The notes under the pieces were generated by a model. That model was not told the origin of the DNA, did not search any database, and worked only from the letters and a program-made list of their open reading frames with translations. Positions 41,885 through 53,454 of a stretch of DNA of 64,000 bases are shown here, one piece after another; positions within the stretch are counted from its first letter, which is position 1; each line of letters starts with the position of its first letter. Both the position numbers and the translations under genes were made by a program. Source of the DNA: Macrotis lagotis (Eukaryota; Chordata; Mammalia; Peramelemorphia; Peramelidae). The stretch spans positions 286,165,078 through 286,229,077 of the forward strand of contig NC_133660.1 in assembly GCF_037893015.1 (NCBI RefSeq), written 5' to 3'.

Positions 41885-42015
41885 TCATAGATTTCAAATC
41901 AGAAGGGACTTTAGAGGTCAATACCATCATTTTACAGATGAGGAAACTGAGGCTCGGAGAGATTGTGACTTACAAGGTCACGTGGGATTTGAACCTATGT
42001 CCTCTGACTCCAAAC
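41885..42015 (-). repeat. MIR-type SINE, antisense
   Basis: AATCAGAAGGGACTTTAGAG, TTTTACAGATGAGGAAACTG and GTGGGATTTGAACCTATGTC. The preceding SINE inserted at its edge. Confidence 0.85.
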
Positions 42016-43449
42016 TCAAACATGCTGCTTCCTAAGCTTTCTTGGCTGCCATATTATGCCCTACACCAGTGCTCACCCATCTCAAGTTGACTGTCCATTA
42101 GATCCCCCAGATCTTTACCAAGAAGCCCGTAATGCCACCACACTTGCCTTATCTTATGTTTGGGGAACTCAGGTGCTTGGCCACTTTAGCCCATGTGGAG
42201 GATTCCCACTTAAATGTGTAAATCTCTTCCAATATTCTTCAATGTCATGAGCAATGGTTCAAGATCATGGTAAATAGACTGTGTGCCATTGCAAGCTTAG
42301 TAAATGCTTGCTGAGGGAAGTGAGTCAACGAATGGATGGACAGGTTTCTCACCTGGACAGCGACGGCCAGATCTGAGCTCCTTGTGGGGCTTGAATTCTT
42401 AGCTCTAGTACAAAAGGGAAGGGGACAAAGGAAGTCTCCCCAGCTAATATTAGCTTTCTCCTCCAGCCCCTGGCATCCCTTTTCGAATTCACCTCATTTG
42501 ACCTAAATTCGCTATACAAGTTGATTTCCACTGGCAGGCTCTTGGGCACCATTCTGGAAGGCAGAGGGATTACCAAGGGGGTGGTCGTGGGTGGGGAAGG
42601 GAGGCTTGGGTCTCTTTTTCCTCTCCCGGTACAATAGGCTTAGGAGGATCAGGTAAAACCAATGGGATGTCTCTATTCTGCAGGACAGAAACTGGTTATT
42701 CCATCACCACCTTGTTCTCATCTTTGAGGACATATTGGGGTGACTTTGGAGAGCTACCAGGAAGAAAGAGGGGTTTATTTATGGTCCGATCTTTCTCATG
42801 GTGTTTTCTAATTATTACTTAATCCTAAATAGTCTTCGTTTTGCAGGTGAGTCATTGAGAGTTTCACCTTCAAAAGCAGTAAAGCCAGAAGGAGACTTGA
42901 GTTGCCAAGTTGTTCATTCTGGAAGCTTCTAAGTAAAGTGTATGTGTTGGGTGAGTGGGTTGGGAGTCCTGGGTTAAATGATGAGAATGGGAGGGTTTAG
43001 AGTTAGGATCTTCCAGCACTCACATTCATAGCCCTGAATGACTCAGGATTTCTGAGGCTTTGGGGAGAGAGCAATGGATTTGGGAACTGGAAGACTTGCT
43101 ACTCGTTTCCTGTGTGATCAGATAAATTCCTTTGAGACTCAGTTTCCTTTTTTGTAGAAGGAGGGGATTGCATTAAGCATTCACAGATTTCAAGCCAGAC
43201 AGTTCAACCCCTTCTTTGTGGAGTAGGAAATTGAGCCCAGAGAAGGACACTAACTTCCCCAAGGTCACACAGGCAACAGTCTGAGGAGGGATCTGAACCC
43301 ATAACCACAGCTTGCTGCACACCCAGATTGTTCCTCTTTGGATCATGCTGCCTCTCAGATGGTCTCAAAGACCATCCAGCTCCAAACTCTACAATTCTAA
43401 ATTTTTGGGACCCAGATGTTTCTCTCCCACACCTGGATGATTCCAAGTC
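42016..43449. other. Intergenic, no gene seen
   Basis: MIR-like fragments at 43060-43170 (sense) and 43200-43320 (antisense, CCAAGGTCACACAGGCAACA). CTATTCTGCAGGACAGAAACTGGTTATTCC near 42672 recurs in reverse near 44318, a possible inverted duplicate. No exon found. Confidence 0.5.
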
Positions 43450-43925
43450 TCTTAAGTGGTGTCTTTCCCTCTAGCCTTGCCCTATTCCAACCCAATTAAC
43501 ACAATTTAATCTTCCTAAAATGACCATTCCTCTGATCACACACATTCCAGTGTCACCCTGTGCCTCCAGGATCAAATAGTAAGGAAGGGAGGGACAGATG
43601 AATAATTTTAAAAGATACTTCTTACTTGAAAAATTAAGAAAGTAAGCCAAAAAGAAAAAAGAGGGAATGTGGTAGAGTACAAAAGACTCAGTGTTAGGGG
43701 ACCTGGGTTCAAACCTCAGTGGGGTGCCTTTAGTGCTTTCTGGGTCTCAGGAAATTGAATCAAATGAGCCACAAAGCCCCTCCCAGCTTGTAACTTTTAT
43801 CTATTGATGTTAACTTCCTTAGTCTAACACTCAAGGCTCTCTAAACCTTGCCCAACCAAGTCTCCAAACGATCTCCTGACCCTTCAGCTCCATGAGTTTT
43901 TACTTACTATGTACCAGGCCCCCCA
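43450..43925 (+). mobile_element. L2 LINE 3' region, two pieces
   Basis: TTAATCTTCCTAAAATGACC and TCACCCTGTGCCTCCAGGAT, then after unrelated sequence TCTAACACTCAAGGCTCTCT and CTCCTGACCCTTCAGCTCC. Confidence 0.6.
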
Positions 43926-45119
43926 AGTTAGGTGCTGGGTCACAAAGGTCTCCAGGAGAATATGGAAGACCAGTCCTACCTGGGAACAAGTAGGGGTGGG
44001 TTTGAGTGAAGGGGGGAAGAAATGAAACTCTATGGGAGTCCTCCCTCCAATCTAGGCTGATGGATCAGCTCAGTGTTCTGGTAGCACTCAAAATTGTTCC
44101 CAGCTCTGCCGGGAGCACTCTTCTCTTTTACTTGGAATCCTCCCCAGGAAGGTATTAATAGGCAAGACTCTCAATGACTCACTTGCAGAACAAAGATGAT
44201 TTAGGATTAAGAAATAATGAGAAAACACCATGGGAAAGGTGAGACCGTGAACTACCCCCTCCCATTGTCTTTTCAGTGCTCCAAAGTCACCCCAACAAGT
44301 CCTCAGAGAGGATGGAATAACCAGTTTCTGTCCTGCAGAACAGAAACGTTCCATTGCCTTGACCTCCTCCACCCCTAGGTCAGAGATTATTTAAGAGAAA
44401 AGATCAGGCTCTTCCAATGGGAGCCTATGAGCAGGTACACCATCTGAACTTGAAGATTTGGGGGAAGAAACCCTGCCTAGAGGCAGGGGGATGACCTAAA
44501 TGACCACACCCAGATCCCTCCGTTCTCTGTATGGGATGCTGGCTGCTGGCCAGCATTCAGAACATATGAGTGTGTGAGGTAGACTCAGAGAATCATAGAA
44601 TCTTAGGGCTAGAAGCCATTTTGGCATGATCTAGTCCAACCAGAACCCCGTTGATGGTACCATTGTTGATTCTCAATTAAGGGGATTAGATCACACTTGA
44701 TGAAGATTACAACAGTTTTCTGCCAAGATTATGTCATAGATTACAGCAGGGTTTAGTCCTGTCTTCTAATAAAATTCCACCCTCTGCATAGACCTTCAGG
44801 GAGTAGAATTAAAGAGCAGTTTCAGAAATACGCAGATAAGCCCAGAAATAGCTCCCTTCAGTTCCTTCTCTTATGATCTTTGGTCTGTGCTCTTTGAAGC
44901 TAAGATTCAGCAGGTTCAACAAAAATGGAAAGACTTCTAGAAGAGAGTCTAGGAGGGGACTGTGAGGTCAGCTAAAGGATGGTGGCTGCAGTCGGTGTGA
45001 CTGGGATATGCGAGTTTTTTGTATGTAGGTTTTCCTTTTCCCTTCCTAGTGAGGATGCTCATTTAACACAAAATCATTCATTTAAAGAGAATTTTGTGGT
45101 CAGAAGGGACAGGAGAAAA
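43926..45119. other. Intergenic; CR1/L3-like start near 44580
   Basis: GAATCATAGAATCTTAGGGC and ATGATCTAGTCCAACCAGAA at 44588-44645 are the antisense end of a CR1/L3-like element. The rest is unassigned and without genes. Confidence 0.5.
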
Positions 45120-45181
45120 TCACTAGCTAGCTAGCTGACTGATTGACTGACTGACTGGATGAATGGATGGATGGATGGACA
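45120..45181. repeat. Tetranucleotide array (AGCT/GACT/GGAT)n
   Basis: Three related tetranucleotide blocks in series: CTAGCTAGCTAG, GACTGACTGACT and GGATGGATGGAT. Confidence 0.93.
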
Positions 45182-45490
45182 GTCAGATAAAGAATCTAAT
45201 ACTTATTTTGTGCCAGTCACTATGCTAAATTCTTTTTAAATTTTTTTTTATTTGTTGAAGGCAATGATGTTAAGTGACTTGCCCAAGGTCACACAGCTAG
45301 GCAATTATTAAGTGTCTGAAGTCAGATTTGAACTCAGTCCTCCTGCCTCCAAGGCTGGTGCTCTATCCACCATGCCACCTAGCTGCACCCTACTAAATTC
45401 TAAAAATACAAATACAAGCAGAAAAAAGAAACTAGTTCCTACTCCCAAAGAAATTCCATTCTTGTCATAGGAGACAATGCATAAAAGAGA
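45182..45490 (+). repeat. Ancient 'last, fixed-order' repeat split by a SINE
   Basis: CTTATTTTGTGCCAGTCACT and ATGCTAAATTCT on one side; CTAAATTCTAAAAATACAAA and CTAGTTCCTACTCCC on the other. Confidence 0.7.
45234..45392 (-). repeat. tRNA-derived marsupial SINE with target-site duplication
   Basis: GAAGGCAATGATGTTAAGTG to CATGCCACCTAGCTGCACCC. CTAAATTCT flanks it at 45225-45233 and 45393-45401, and the host repeat reads through without loss. Confidence 0.94.
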
Positions 45491-46508
45491 GAGATGGAAA
45501 AGTGAGAAAGAGGAAGGGGGGAAAAGACCCATGCAGGGGAAAGATGCAAGAGATTTTGAGTCAGAACTGGTCCTGGGAGAGAAGTAAACCCAGATCTACT
45601 GACCAATCAGAGTACAGATCAGAGGGGTTGGTCTTCAGGATGAAAGGTCTGTTGGCTTAGATCTAGAGGGGACCAGAGTTGGGAACAGAGCTAGATGAGA
45701 AGGGATCGATTCTATTTTAATTTTAAGAGAAAAAACTCCTACAAATTCAGAGAAACAAATCACACTAAGTCATATAGACTAAATACCAACCAAACGAGGA
45801 TATTGAGGTTCTTCATAGTGCAGGGAAACACTTTTTTTATTGACTCCCAAAGCTCATGAAAAGCCTTTGGCAATAATGGAGGCAGCCCAGCAAAACAGAA
45901 AGTGCTCAGGGGAGAGGGCCTGCTTTGATGCTCATGTGCTGTGTCCTGATCTCTGGGATCTCGGAAAATCTCAAGCACAAAGATTGCTTTGTAAAATTTG
46001 CTTGATGGGGGTCTCCCCTCTCTCCAGCTTGGAATCCCCCTTGCCCTGTTCCATCCTGAGGGTGCCATGGGGATAAGCAAAGGTAACCAAGTTAACCTTA
46101 GGGGATCAACAAAAACCGAGTTACTCAAATGGAGTCCCATCGGGTCCACTGTGGACAGCTGAATCAGGACATTTGAAAACCAAGAAAGTCCTAGTTTTAT
46201 AGGGGAAAACAAACCAGGCTGGGGGTGATAGCGTGGATAGCAGGTATAAGTACCAAGCTGTGGGTGGTGGGACCCTGAGAGAAGGTAGGGAGAAGGCCTT
46301 GATATTCAGGTATTCACCTGGCAACTCCTCTTCTAGGAATCATGGTGAAGGATCACCCTCTTCATATTTGCTGGTTTCCCTCCTGTTTCCCTTCCATCTT
46401 TTTTGACCTTGATTTTTTTTTACTTTAGTGTGTGGGACTGGAGACCTTGGAAGCCCTTTTCTCCCCGGGGATGGAATTCCCTTTCCACAAAGGAAAATAA
46501 GGAGACAG
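45491..46508. other. Intergenic, no gene seen
   Basis: A 150-codon minus-strand frame at 45760-46212 is open but shows no signal peptide, domain or repeat landmark that I recognise. Confidence 0.45.

Positions 46509-46572
<64 letters not shown>
46509..46572. repeat. (GT)n microsatellite, uninterrupted
   Basis: About 31 perfect GT units, one of the longest pure dinucleotide runs here. Confidence 0.98.
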
Positions 46573-46574
<2 letters not shown>

Positions 46575-47560
46575 GTATGTTATGTATATATGAGTAGGTA
46601 TGTGTGTTTCTGTGTGATCAATGGAGATACTACTGTTCCAGTCCCTTTTTAAAACCCTGCTTCATTGATTTCGATTTTATTTAATAAGGCATCCACGTCA
46701 TCTTCATTGGAGTGAAGGATTTCTTTTGGGTTGTGACAGTTTGGGAGGCTCTAGGGTCCCAGTGGAGATGGGGGCAGGAGCCATTTTGCTCTTTTCTGAG
46801 TTATTGAGGGAAAGGTTTGGGTTTTGCATCCTAGAGAAGACAAGATGAGACAGAACCCGGGCTTGAATGTTCTAGAGAGAAGGTGGGCAGCTGCAACAGC
46901 CAGACCAGTCTGTTCTTGCATGGGCAGAGGGGCTCAGAGCTCTCCCTGGTGGCTCCTGGCCAGACTTCTCTTGAAGGAATGATTCCAGGCCTTCCCCAGG
47001 AGGCTCCCCCTCTCTGCCTGCCCTCCCCTTTTACATCTGACCTGCCAATATGGGTAAGGTGCTCCAGGGGAGAGGACAAGCCCTGTACTTCCTTATCATA
47101 TGAAGACATACTGTATGGAAAGTGTTTTGAAACCTTAAAATATTCTATGTAAATGCTATTTTATTATTGTGTCGGCAGCATCACAGATGGGCAAAGACTA
47201 CAAATTGGAGTTTGATTGCTTTGTTGATTGTCTAGACTCGGGGTGATGGAAAAATGGCATCTATGAAGACCAGACTTGAGCATGGACCTGGCTTCTATCC
47301 CTTTTTGCCTCTGAGAGCCAGTTGTTAACTCATTTGCCATCAGAGAATGCCCACAACCGGCAGACGGGGCAGAGCCAGGGAAGGGGACTTCTCTGTGTCT
47401 GCCCAAGCAAGGGTAGCCAGTGGCTATGTGATCTCATAGATTTCTTCTACTTCTCCTTAGGGTGGGGCCCACTCGATTCCTCAGAATTTGGGGGGCCCTC
47501 CTGCTACCTTTCCATGTGTTCCCCTGGGTGAGGTCATCACAGATGACCTTGGACATCGGT
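46575..47560. other. Intergenic; second copy of an unassigned dispersed repeat
   Basis: 47163-47250 (TGTCGGCAGCATCACAGATG, GACTACAAATTGGAG, TTGTTGATTGTCTAGACTCG) matches 25035-25160. A MIR-like tail precedes it near 47100-47165. Confidence 0.5.
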
Positions 47561-47855
47561 TCTGAGGGACGCGGCACCAAGAGAATGGAGCATTTGAAGG
47601 AACCTCAGGCTATTTAGCCTGGAGAGAAGCCTGTGGGGAGGGGAGTCAGTTGGCTGTCAGCTATCATGGGCAAGAGGGACTCTACCTGGCAGAGCTCCAA
47701 ATGACCGGGAGCGTCTGCAGTCCCGCTATAACAAGACCTAGCCATTCCTAAAAATCTCTCTGCTATGCCAAGAAAATCTACAGGGCTTATGGGAAAAAAG
47801 GGGTTGGCACAATGTGCAAAAACTTCATCAGTGACCAATGTTAAAGAGAGGATAG
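47561..47855 (+). mobile_element. CR1/L3-like LINE 3' fragment
   Basis: ATTTGAAGGAACCTCAGGCT, ATTTAGCCTGGAGAGAAG, GTTGGCTGTCAGCTATCATG and AAGAGGGACTCTACCTGGC follow the sense order of the family seen reversed at 9265-9740. Confidence 0.5.
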
Positions 47856-47858
47856 GAA

Positions 47859-47997
47859 GGGGGTGGCTAGGTGGCACAGTAGATAGAGCACCAGCCCTGG
47901 ATTCAGGAAGACCTAAATTCAAATCCATCCTCAGATAATTGCCTAGTTATGTGATTTTGGGAAAGTCACTTCACCCCATTGCCTTGCAAAAAAAAGA
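47859..47997 (+). repeat. tRNA-derived marsupial SINE, probable short target-site duplication
   Basis: GGGTGGCTAGGTGGCACAGT to CCATTGCCTTGCAAAAAAAA. GATAGGAA occurs on both sides. Confidence 0.93.
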
Positions 47998-48059
47998 AGA
48001 TAGGAATTTGATTGTACAAGGACAATGGTTAAGAAATAAATAGAAACTTCAATATATAG

Positions 48060-48300
48060 TAGGCAGCTAGGTGATACAGTAGGTAGAATGCTAAACTTGG
48101 AGTCAGGAAAACCTGAATTCCAATCCAACTTTAGACCCTTATTAGTTATGTGACTCACATCCCCCAGTTTGCCTCAGTTTCTTCATTTGTAAAATGAACT
48201 GGAGAAGGAAGCTGCAAACCACTCCACTATCTCTGCCAAGAGAACCCCAAATGGAGTCATGAAGAGTCAGTTTTCACAACTGAAAAGACTAAACAACACC
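48060..48300 (+). repeat. RTE-tailed tRNA SINE, full length
   Basis: GGCAGCTAGGTGATACAGTA, AACTGGAGAAGGAAGCTGC, CCCCAAATGGAGTCATGAAG and GAAAAGACTAAACAACACCA. Confidence 0.92.
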
Positions 48301-49719
48301 ACAACATCGAGGAGTGGCATCCTTGGTTGGAGGATGCTGCTCATTTGAGCCAGACGACCACCACTCCCTGGTCAGACGTCTCCCCTTTCCACAGGTCTCA
48401 CTGCATGCTGGCATCAACCCCCACTCAACCCATCTGAAAGCAAAATGATAAATAAGAAATACAAACTTCATCTTTGGCTCAAACTGTTCCCTAATAGGTC
48501 AATCATGTGAGAACAAATATATATTTTCAAAGCAAACATGATGGCAGCACTGATTGGACAGTTAGAGTCATCCCAGAGTTGAACAGATTTCTTTGAGAGG
48601 TAGTGAGGACTAAACCCTGGTGGTCTTCATGCAGAGACTGATCGATCCATTTGTCAGGTATCTTATTCTTAGATTAGATGGTTGCAGAGATTCCAGCTCT
48701 GGGGTTCTGTGAATTCCCATTTTTCTCATGCCTTAAAGTTTCTAAATCATTTTTCCCGGCAACAATCCTCTTACGGAAGGGGCACAGATTTAATGGCCTC
48801 CATTTTGCAGCTGAAGAAACTGATACTCAGAGAAGTTAGATTTAATGTTTTATCTTCCTGATGTGATCTAGTGATCTCAGACCTGCAGAATGCTTAAACA
48901 AATATATATTAGTTAGATTTAATCTCCCCCCCTTCCCATGATAATTTTCCTTTGGCAGCCTGATGAAAAAATGGATTCTTGTTTTGGTCCCACTGAGAGT
49001 TATCGTTCAGCTCTCCCATTTTCCAGCTAGGGAAACTGAGGTCCAGTGAGGGTAAGGGTCACTGCGCTGGTTTGTGTCAGACTCTGTTGTGATTCCTACT
49101 GCACTCACTGTGAGGAAATCCATAGTTTCCCATTTTCCCCTCTTTTCCAAGGGTTAGGATGGAGCCCTGTGGAGGGCTTCCTAAGTGGAACAGCAGTCAA
49201 TGAGGCTTCATGTGTGGGCCAGGGGACTGGGGATGGGTCTGGCTTGGGATAGGCCAATGGCTTGCTCTGTCTTAGAGATGACACAGTGCTGGCTTCATTA
49301 AGTTTCTCCACGTCAAACATAGAGATAGCTATAGGCCAGAATGAACTTCAGAAGCCACACATCCAATGCCCTTGGTGGACAGTTGAGGGAACAGTGGCCT
49401 GTCCGAGGCCATATGGCAAGTCAGTGGCAGGGTTGGGCTGGGGAGCCTTCACAAAACTGACTGGATTATCCAGTCCTATACAGGAATGTTCTAGTAAAAT
49501 CCCTTTCCCTCTCAATCTCAGGTGCCTCCTCTATAAAATGGGTTAACCTGATTTACTCCCACCCTAGGTCAAGGCAGCTGAAAATATTCATTAACCACCT
49601 TTGAAGAGGTTTGACCTCTTGGGAGATAACTATGGGTGGGCCTGAGGGCAGCCCCACCAGCTCTGCACCCAACCCAGCCCAGGCTCCTCCTCTGGATTCC
49701 TGTCTTCAAAGCTGCTCCA
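48301..49719. other. Intergenic, MIR scraps only
   Basis: Reverse MIR-like pieces near 48780-48850 (GCTGAAGAAACTGATACTCA), 49010-49060 and 49330-49440 (GGCCATATGGCAAGTCAGTG). No gene. Confidence 0.5.
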
Positions 49720-49888
49720 GGGAAGATTTGGAGCTGGAAGGGACCTCGGAATGCCCCCTCTGCTTTTTACAAATGGAGAAACTGAGGCTGAGTGATTTAG
49801 TCAGAGTCACTCTACTAGTCTCCGAGGTTAGATTTGAACTCGGGTCCTCCTGACTCCAGGGCCCATGCTCTATCCACTACACCACCAG
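49720..49888 (-). repeat. THER/MIR-type SINE, antisense
   Basis: GAGCTGGAAGGGACCTCGGA, ATGGAGAAACTGAGGCTGAG, TTTGAACTCGGGTCCTCCTG and CCACTACACCACC. Confidence 0.88.
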
Positions 49889-51068
49889 CATGGGAAGGGC
49901 AGCCAGAGTTTTCTTGAGATAGTTTCTGGCCCGGCTTCTGACCCAGCCCTGGACAAACAGCATCCTGTGGGGAGAGGGTGCAGCCACAATCTGGGGGTGG
50001 GCTGGGAATATGGGGGAGGGGATGCAGCCACAGTCTTGGGGACCAGGAAGCAGACCTTAGCCCACTGGATCCGGGGAGGAAAGTCACCCGTGCAGAGAGG
50101 GAGAGGTGTCTGCAGGAATCTGGTTCTGTGTGGGAGTTGCCTAAGCCCTGGGCTTAGTTTACCTGCCCAAAGTTTGGGCTTATCTCTGGCCCTTCTTCAA
50201 AGGGCTCCGGCCAGGGTGGGGTCTTCCTGGATGTCGTTCAGGTATTCGGGGAGACTTAGCTGACTTTTCCAGGGGTGGAGGCAGGAGCAGCAGGTGTTTC
50301 AAGTCTGGGCTGAGCTGACTGGTGTGTGACCCTGGGCAAATCACTTCCCCTCCTCTTGAAAAGGAGGGAGTAGCCCGGGTGGCAGCCAAGGCAGGGGATG
50401 GGGCTGGAATCGTGGCCCCACTGGCTGAGCCTGTTTTCTAATCTGTAAAATGGGGATAATGAGAACCCCCATTGGAGTTTGCTGGAAGGGAAGAGGGGGC
50501 TAAAATGCAGAGAATGCCAGCAATGTGTCCTATGCTCCCCCCACCAAAGCCAGAAATGCTGGCTGGCATCCTGCTGTCTTGGGGCTGGCATCCTGCTCTC
50601 TTGGGGCTGGCACACTATTCAGAACTGGAGGTTTGTCTAATGCAATCCACTCACCTTACTGCATTTCTGCTCTCTTGGGGGAGGAGGGGTGCTGCAGGTT
50701 TTACTGAGGAAACTGAGGCACTGAGAAATTGGAAAGGACACTGGTCAGAGTAATGGGGTTGTGAGAGGGCAAGGGACTGGGGGAGGTCCTGTGGGTGGTC
50801 CTCAGGTCTGACATCCTTCTTGTCCTCAGCTATTCAGGGTAGGGCGATGGAGAGACGAGGTTCCCTGGCCCTCTTGTGGGATGGAGCCCGAGCCACCTGT
50901 GAGAAAAGGAGCCCCAGGTGGGGAGGGGCAGCTGCAGGCTGTCCACCAGGACTGTAGCGACCCTCACTGGAGAGAATTTCAGAGAGCTGTGGAGGAGTGT
51001 GGAGGGAGGGTGCAAAGGTCAGATCTGGGAGGACATCCAGGATCAGGATCTAGGGCATGCGTGTGCAT
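49889..51068. other. GC-rich intergenic sequence
   Basis: Includes a MIR-like piece at 50320-50470 (TGACCCTGGGCAAATCACTT). The 132- and 119-codon frames at 49865-50263 and 50256-50615 have no recognisable motif. Confidence 0.5.
50559..50615 (+). repeat. Short tandem repeat, about 23 bp unit
   Basis: CTGGCATCCTGCTGTCTTGGGG is followed by CTGGCATCCTGCTCTCTTGGGG and a partial third GCTGGCACACT. Confidence 0.92.
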
Positions 51069-51120
51069 GCACACACACACACACACACACACATGCACAC
51101 ACACACACACAAACACACAC

Positions 51121-51164
<44 letters not shown>
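51069..51164. repeat. (CA)n microsatellite
   Basis: About 46 CA units with ATGC, AA and CG interruptions. Confidence 0.97.
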
Positions 51165-51167
<3 letters not shown>

Positions 51168-51269
51168 CTCTTTCCTTATTTCTTTCTTACTTCATTGCAG
51201 CCCTTGAAAGGAATTTCAGGATGATTTGGGGAGAGGGTTGACTGAGAGGGCCTCAGGTATTTCTTACTC

Positions 51270-51475
51270 TGCAATGGGCATCATGCTGGATCCAGAGTCA
51301 GGAAGACCTGAATTCAAATCCAACCTCAGATCTTAATGAACTGTATCATCCTGGGCAAGTCACTGAACCTCTTTTTGACTCAGTTTCCTCATCTGTAAAA
51401 TGGGGACAAGAACAATATCTACCTCCCCAGAGTTCTTGTGAGGAGAGAATGGGATAATGTATGTAAGGGGGAGGT
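51270..51475 (+). repeat. THER/MIR-type SINE
   Basis: GGATCCAGAGTCAGGAAGAC, AATTCAAATCCAACCTCAG, CTGGGCAAGTCACTGAACCT, CAGTTTCCTCATCTGTAAAA and CTTGTGAGGAGAGAATGG. Confidence 0.9.
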
Positions 51476-51684
51476 AGATTTTTTTTTCTATTTTAATGAC
51501 ACAATTATTTTAAATGATAATTCTGTTAATAAAATATATAAGATTATTAAATAAAGTAAAAACGAGTATTATTTCACTTTCACTCCCAGAGTAAAATCCA
51601 GAAACCAGCCATTGTGTTTGTGTTTAAAACTTCCCAGTCCTCACTGGACTCTGTTTATTGGACTGTGTCTCCTTCACTCAGTAG

Positions 51685-51861
51685 ACATTTATTAAGCCCC
51701 TTGGGTTTACCAGGCATTCTGTTAAGAGTCAATTATACAGAAAATAGTCCCTGCCCTCGGGGAGTTTACAATCGAATGAGAGCAGGACTGTCTTGGGTCA
51801 CTTTTTGTATAACTGGCTCTTAACAGAGTGCTTGGTAAACCCAAGGGGCTTAATAAATGTT
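51685..51861. repeat. Inverted repeat, about 57-bp arms around a 60-bp spacer
   Basis: The left arm starts ACATTTATTAAGCCCCTTGG. The reverse complement of the right arm starts identically and differs at only about five positions over some 56 bases. The left half is the 'last, fixed-order' repeat; the right half resembles an L2/MIR terminus (CTTGGTAAAC, GCTTAATAAATG). Confidence 0.88.
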
Positions 51862-51869
51862 TATTGACA

Positions 51870-53454
51870 AGGGAGTCTACTTGTGCTCTGAGTGCCCTCT
51901 TGTGACTGGCAGGAATTCTGCATCCTCTTTGGCAGCCAGTTTTGCCCAGGTGTGGGGCAGTGCTGACCTGCCCAGGAAGCATCGCCTGCTGCCTCAGGAA
52001 GGCTGCCCATGAGCCAGTGGAGCCTGCTTGTCCTAAACAGTGCTCCAGGTGACCAGAGGACCCCCAGAGGGGCACCCTGAGCCCACCCCTGCTTCATGTG
52101 GGTCATTATTGGACCATGTTGCTGCAGTTATTATTAACAACTGGGATTAGGTCCTTGCTGTGTGACATCAGACAAGTCGGGTTACCTCAGTTTCCCTCTC
52201 TGTCAAATAGGAATAATAGTCTCTCCTGCCCATCTCCCAGCATGGTCCTGGGTTCATTTAGGAGACTGTATGGAGAACCTTAATAGATTGCAAAGAACCG
52301 GCAGGGTATGTCCTAAAGCTAAAGCATAGGCCTGCTCCTGTCCCTCTCTGAGCCTCAGTTTACCTATCTGTAAAATGAAAACAATATCAATGGTCATAGC
52401 ACTGGGGTTCAGGGAATGCTGGCTGCTCACAAGAGCTCTCTGTGAGGATCAGAACTACACGTGTGACTGTGTCCATTAGACTCTCCGGCCCTCCATCCCC
52501 CAGTGGATGAGGCGAAAATGTGAGCCTGGAAATCCTAGCTATGAGTCCGTTGTGCCTGTGGCTCTGCAAGGTGGTCGGAAGTCCTGGCCCTGAATTCTAG
52601 CTCTGCCCTTCTGTGACCTGGGACAAGCTACTTCCCCTCTCTGGGACTCAGTTTCCTCCTCTGTAAGTTCCCTTCCAATCCTTGACCCATGACCACCGTC
52701 TGTGCAGCTTGTCTAGGACCCCAGAGCAGTCTGCCTGCTTTTCCTCCCTGGGGCTCTGGGGAACCTCTGAGGGGTGGGGGTCCCGTCCAGAGCTCTCATT
52801 CCAGTGGGATCCCTCCAATATCAGCCACTAGTGACCAGCTGCTCAGTTCCAGGGAACTACCGGACCCCCATTGCCTTGGTGCATTGGGACTGGGCTGGTT
52901 GTAGAACCTGATGAGGCCTCACTCTTGGGCACCCTGACTCTTGGCTGGCTGTCAGAGGGGCAGAAGCCCGCCTCCCCCCCAGGAATTACTCCCCTGTGAG
53001 GATTAAACCAGATAATTTTGAAAACCCTTATTAAAAGATGGTTCCCGACTTCTTAGGACCCACAACTTCCTTCGCCACAAAGGGAAGGATGGAAGCCAAG
53101 CCCCAGAGTTGAGGGGGGATGGGAAGAGGCTGCAAATGCTCAGCATCCTCTCCCCCATGGAACAGGACAAGTCCACCAAGGTGACATCAAGAGAAGAGAG
53201 GCTGAGGCCGACTACCCCCCTCCCCCAAGTTCTGGGCTGCCACCAGTAGACTGGAGCCCGTTCTAGAATGTTTATGGAGAAGGCTCCAAAGTCTCCCTAA
53301 GACACTCCCTTCACACATCAGTATTTCTCTCCCAGAAGCAGATACCCAGGCCCCTCCATCCTGGACGCTGCCCTACTGGTGTGAGTCTGGGCTCACTGGT
53401 CAGACCTGGGCTATCCACTGATGCTCACAGGATGCCATGGAGATTGCTGGCAAG
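51870..53454. other. Intergenic, several MIR fragments
   Basis: Sense MIR-like pieces at 52120-52280, 52310-52400 and 52570-52690 (GACTCAGTTTCCTCCTCTGT). Otherwise unassigned; no exon structure. Confidence 0.55.

Noticed and set aside
45760-46212. 150-codon minus-strand frame
   Set aside because: Open but without recognisable motif; chance frames of this length are expected in 64 kb of GC-balanced DNA.
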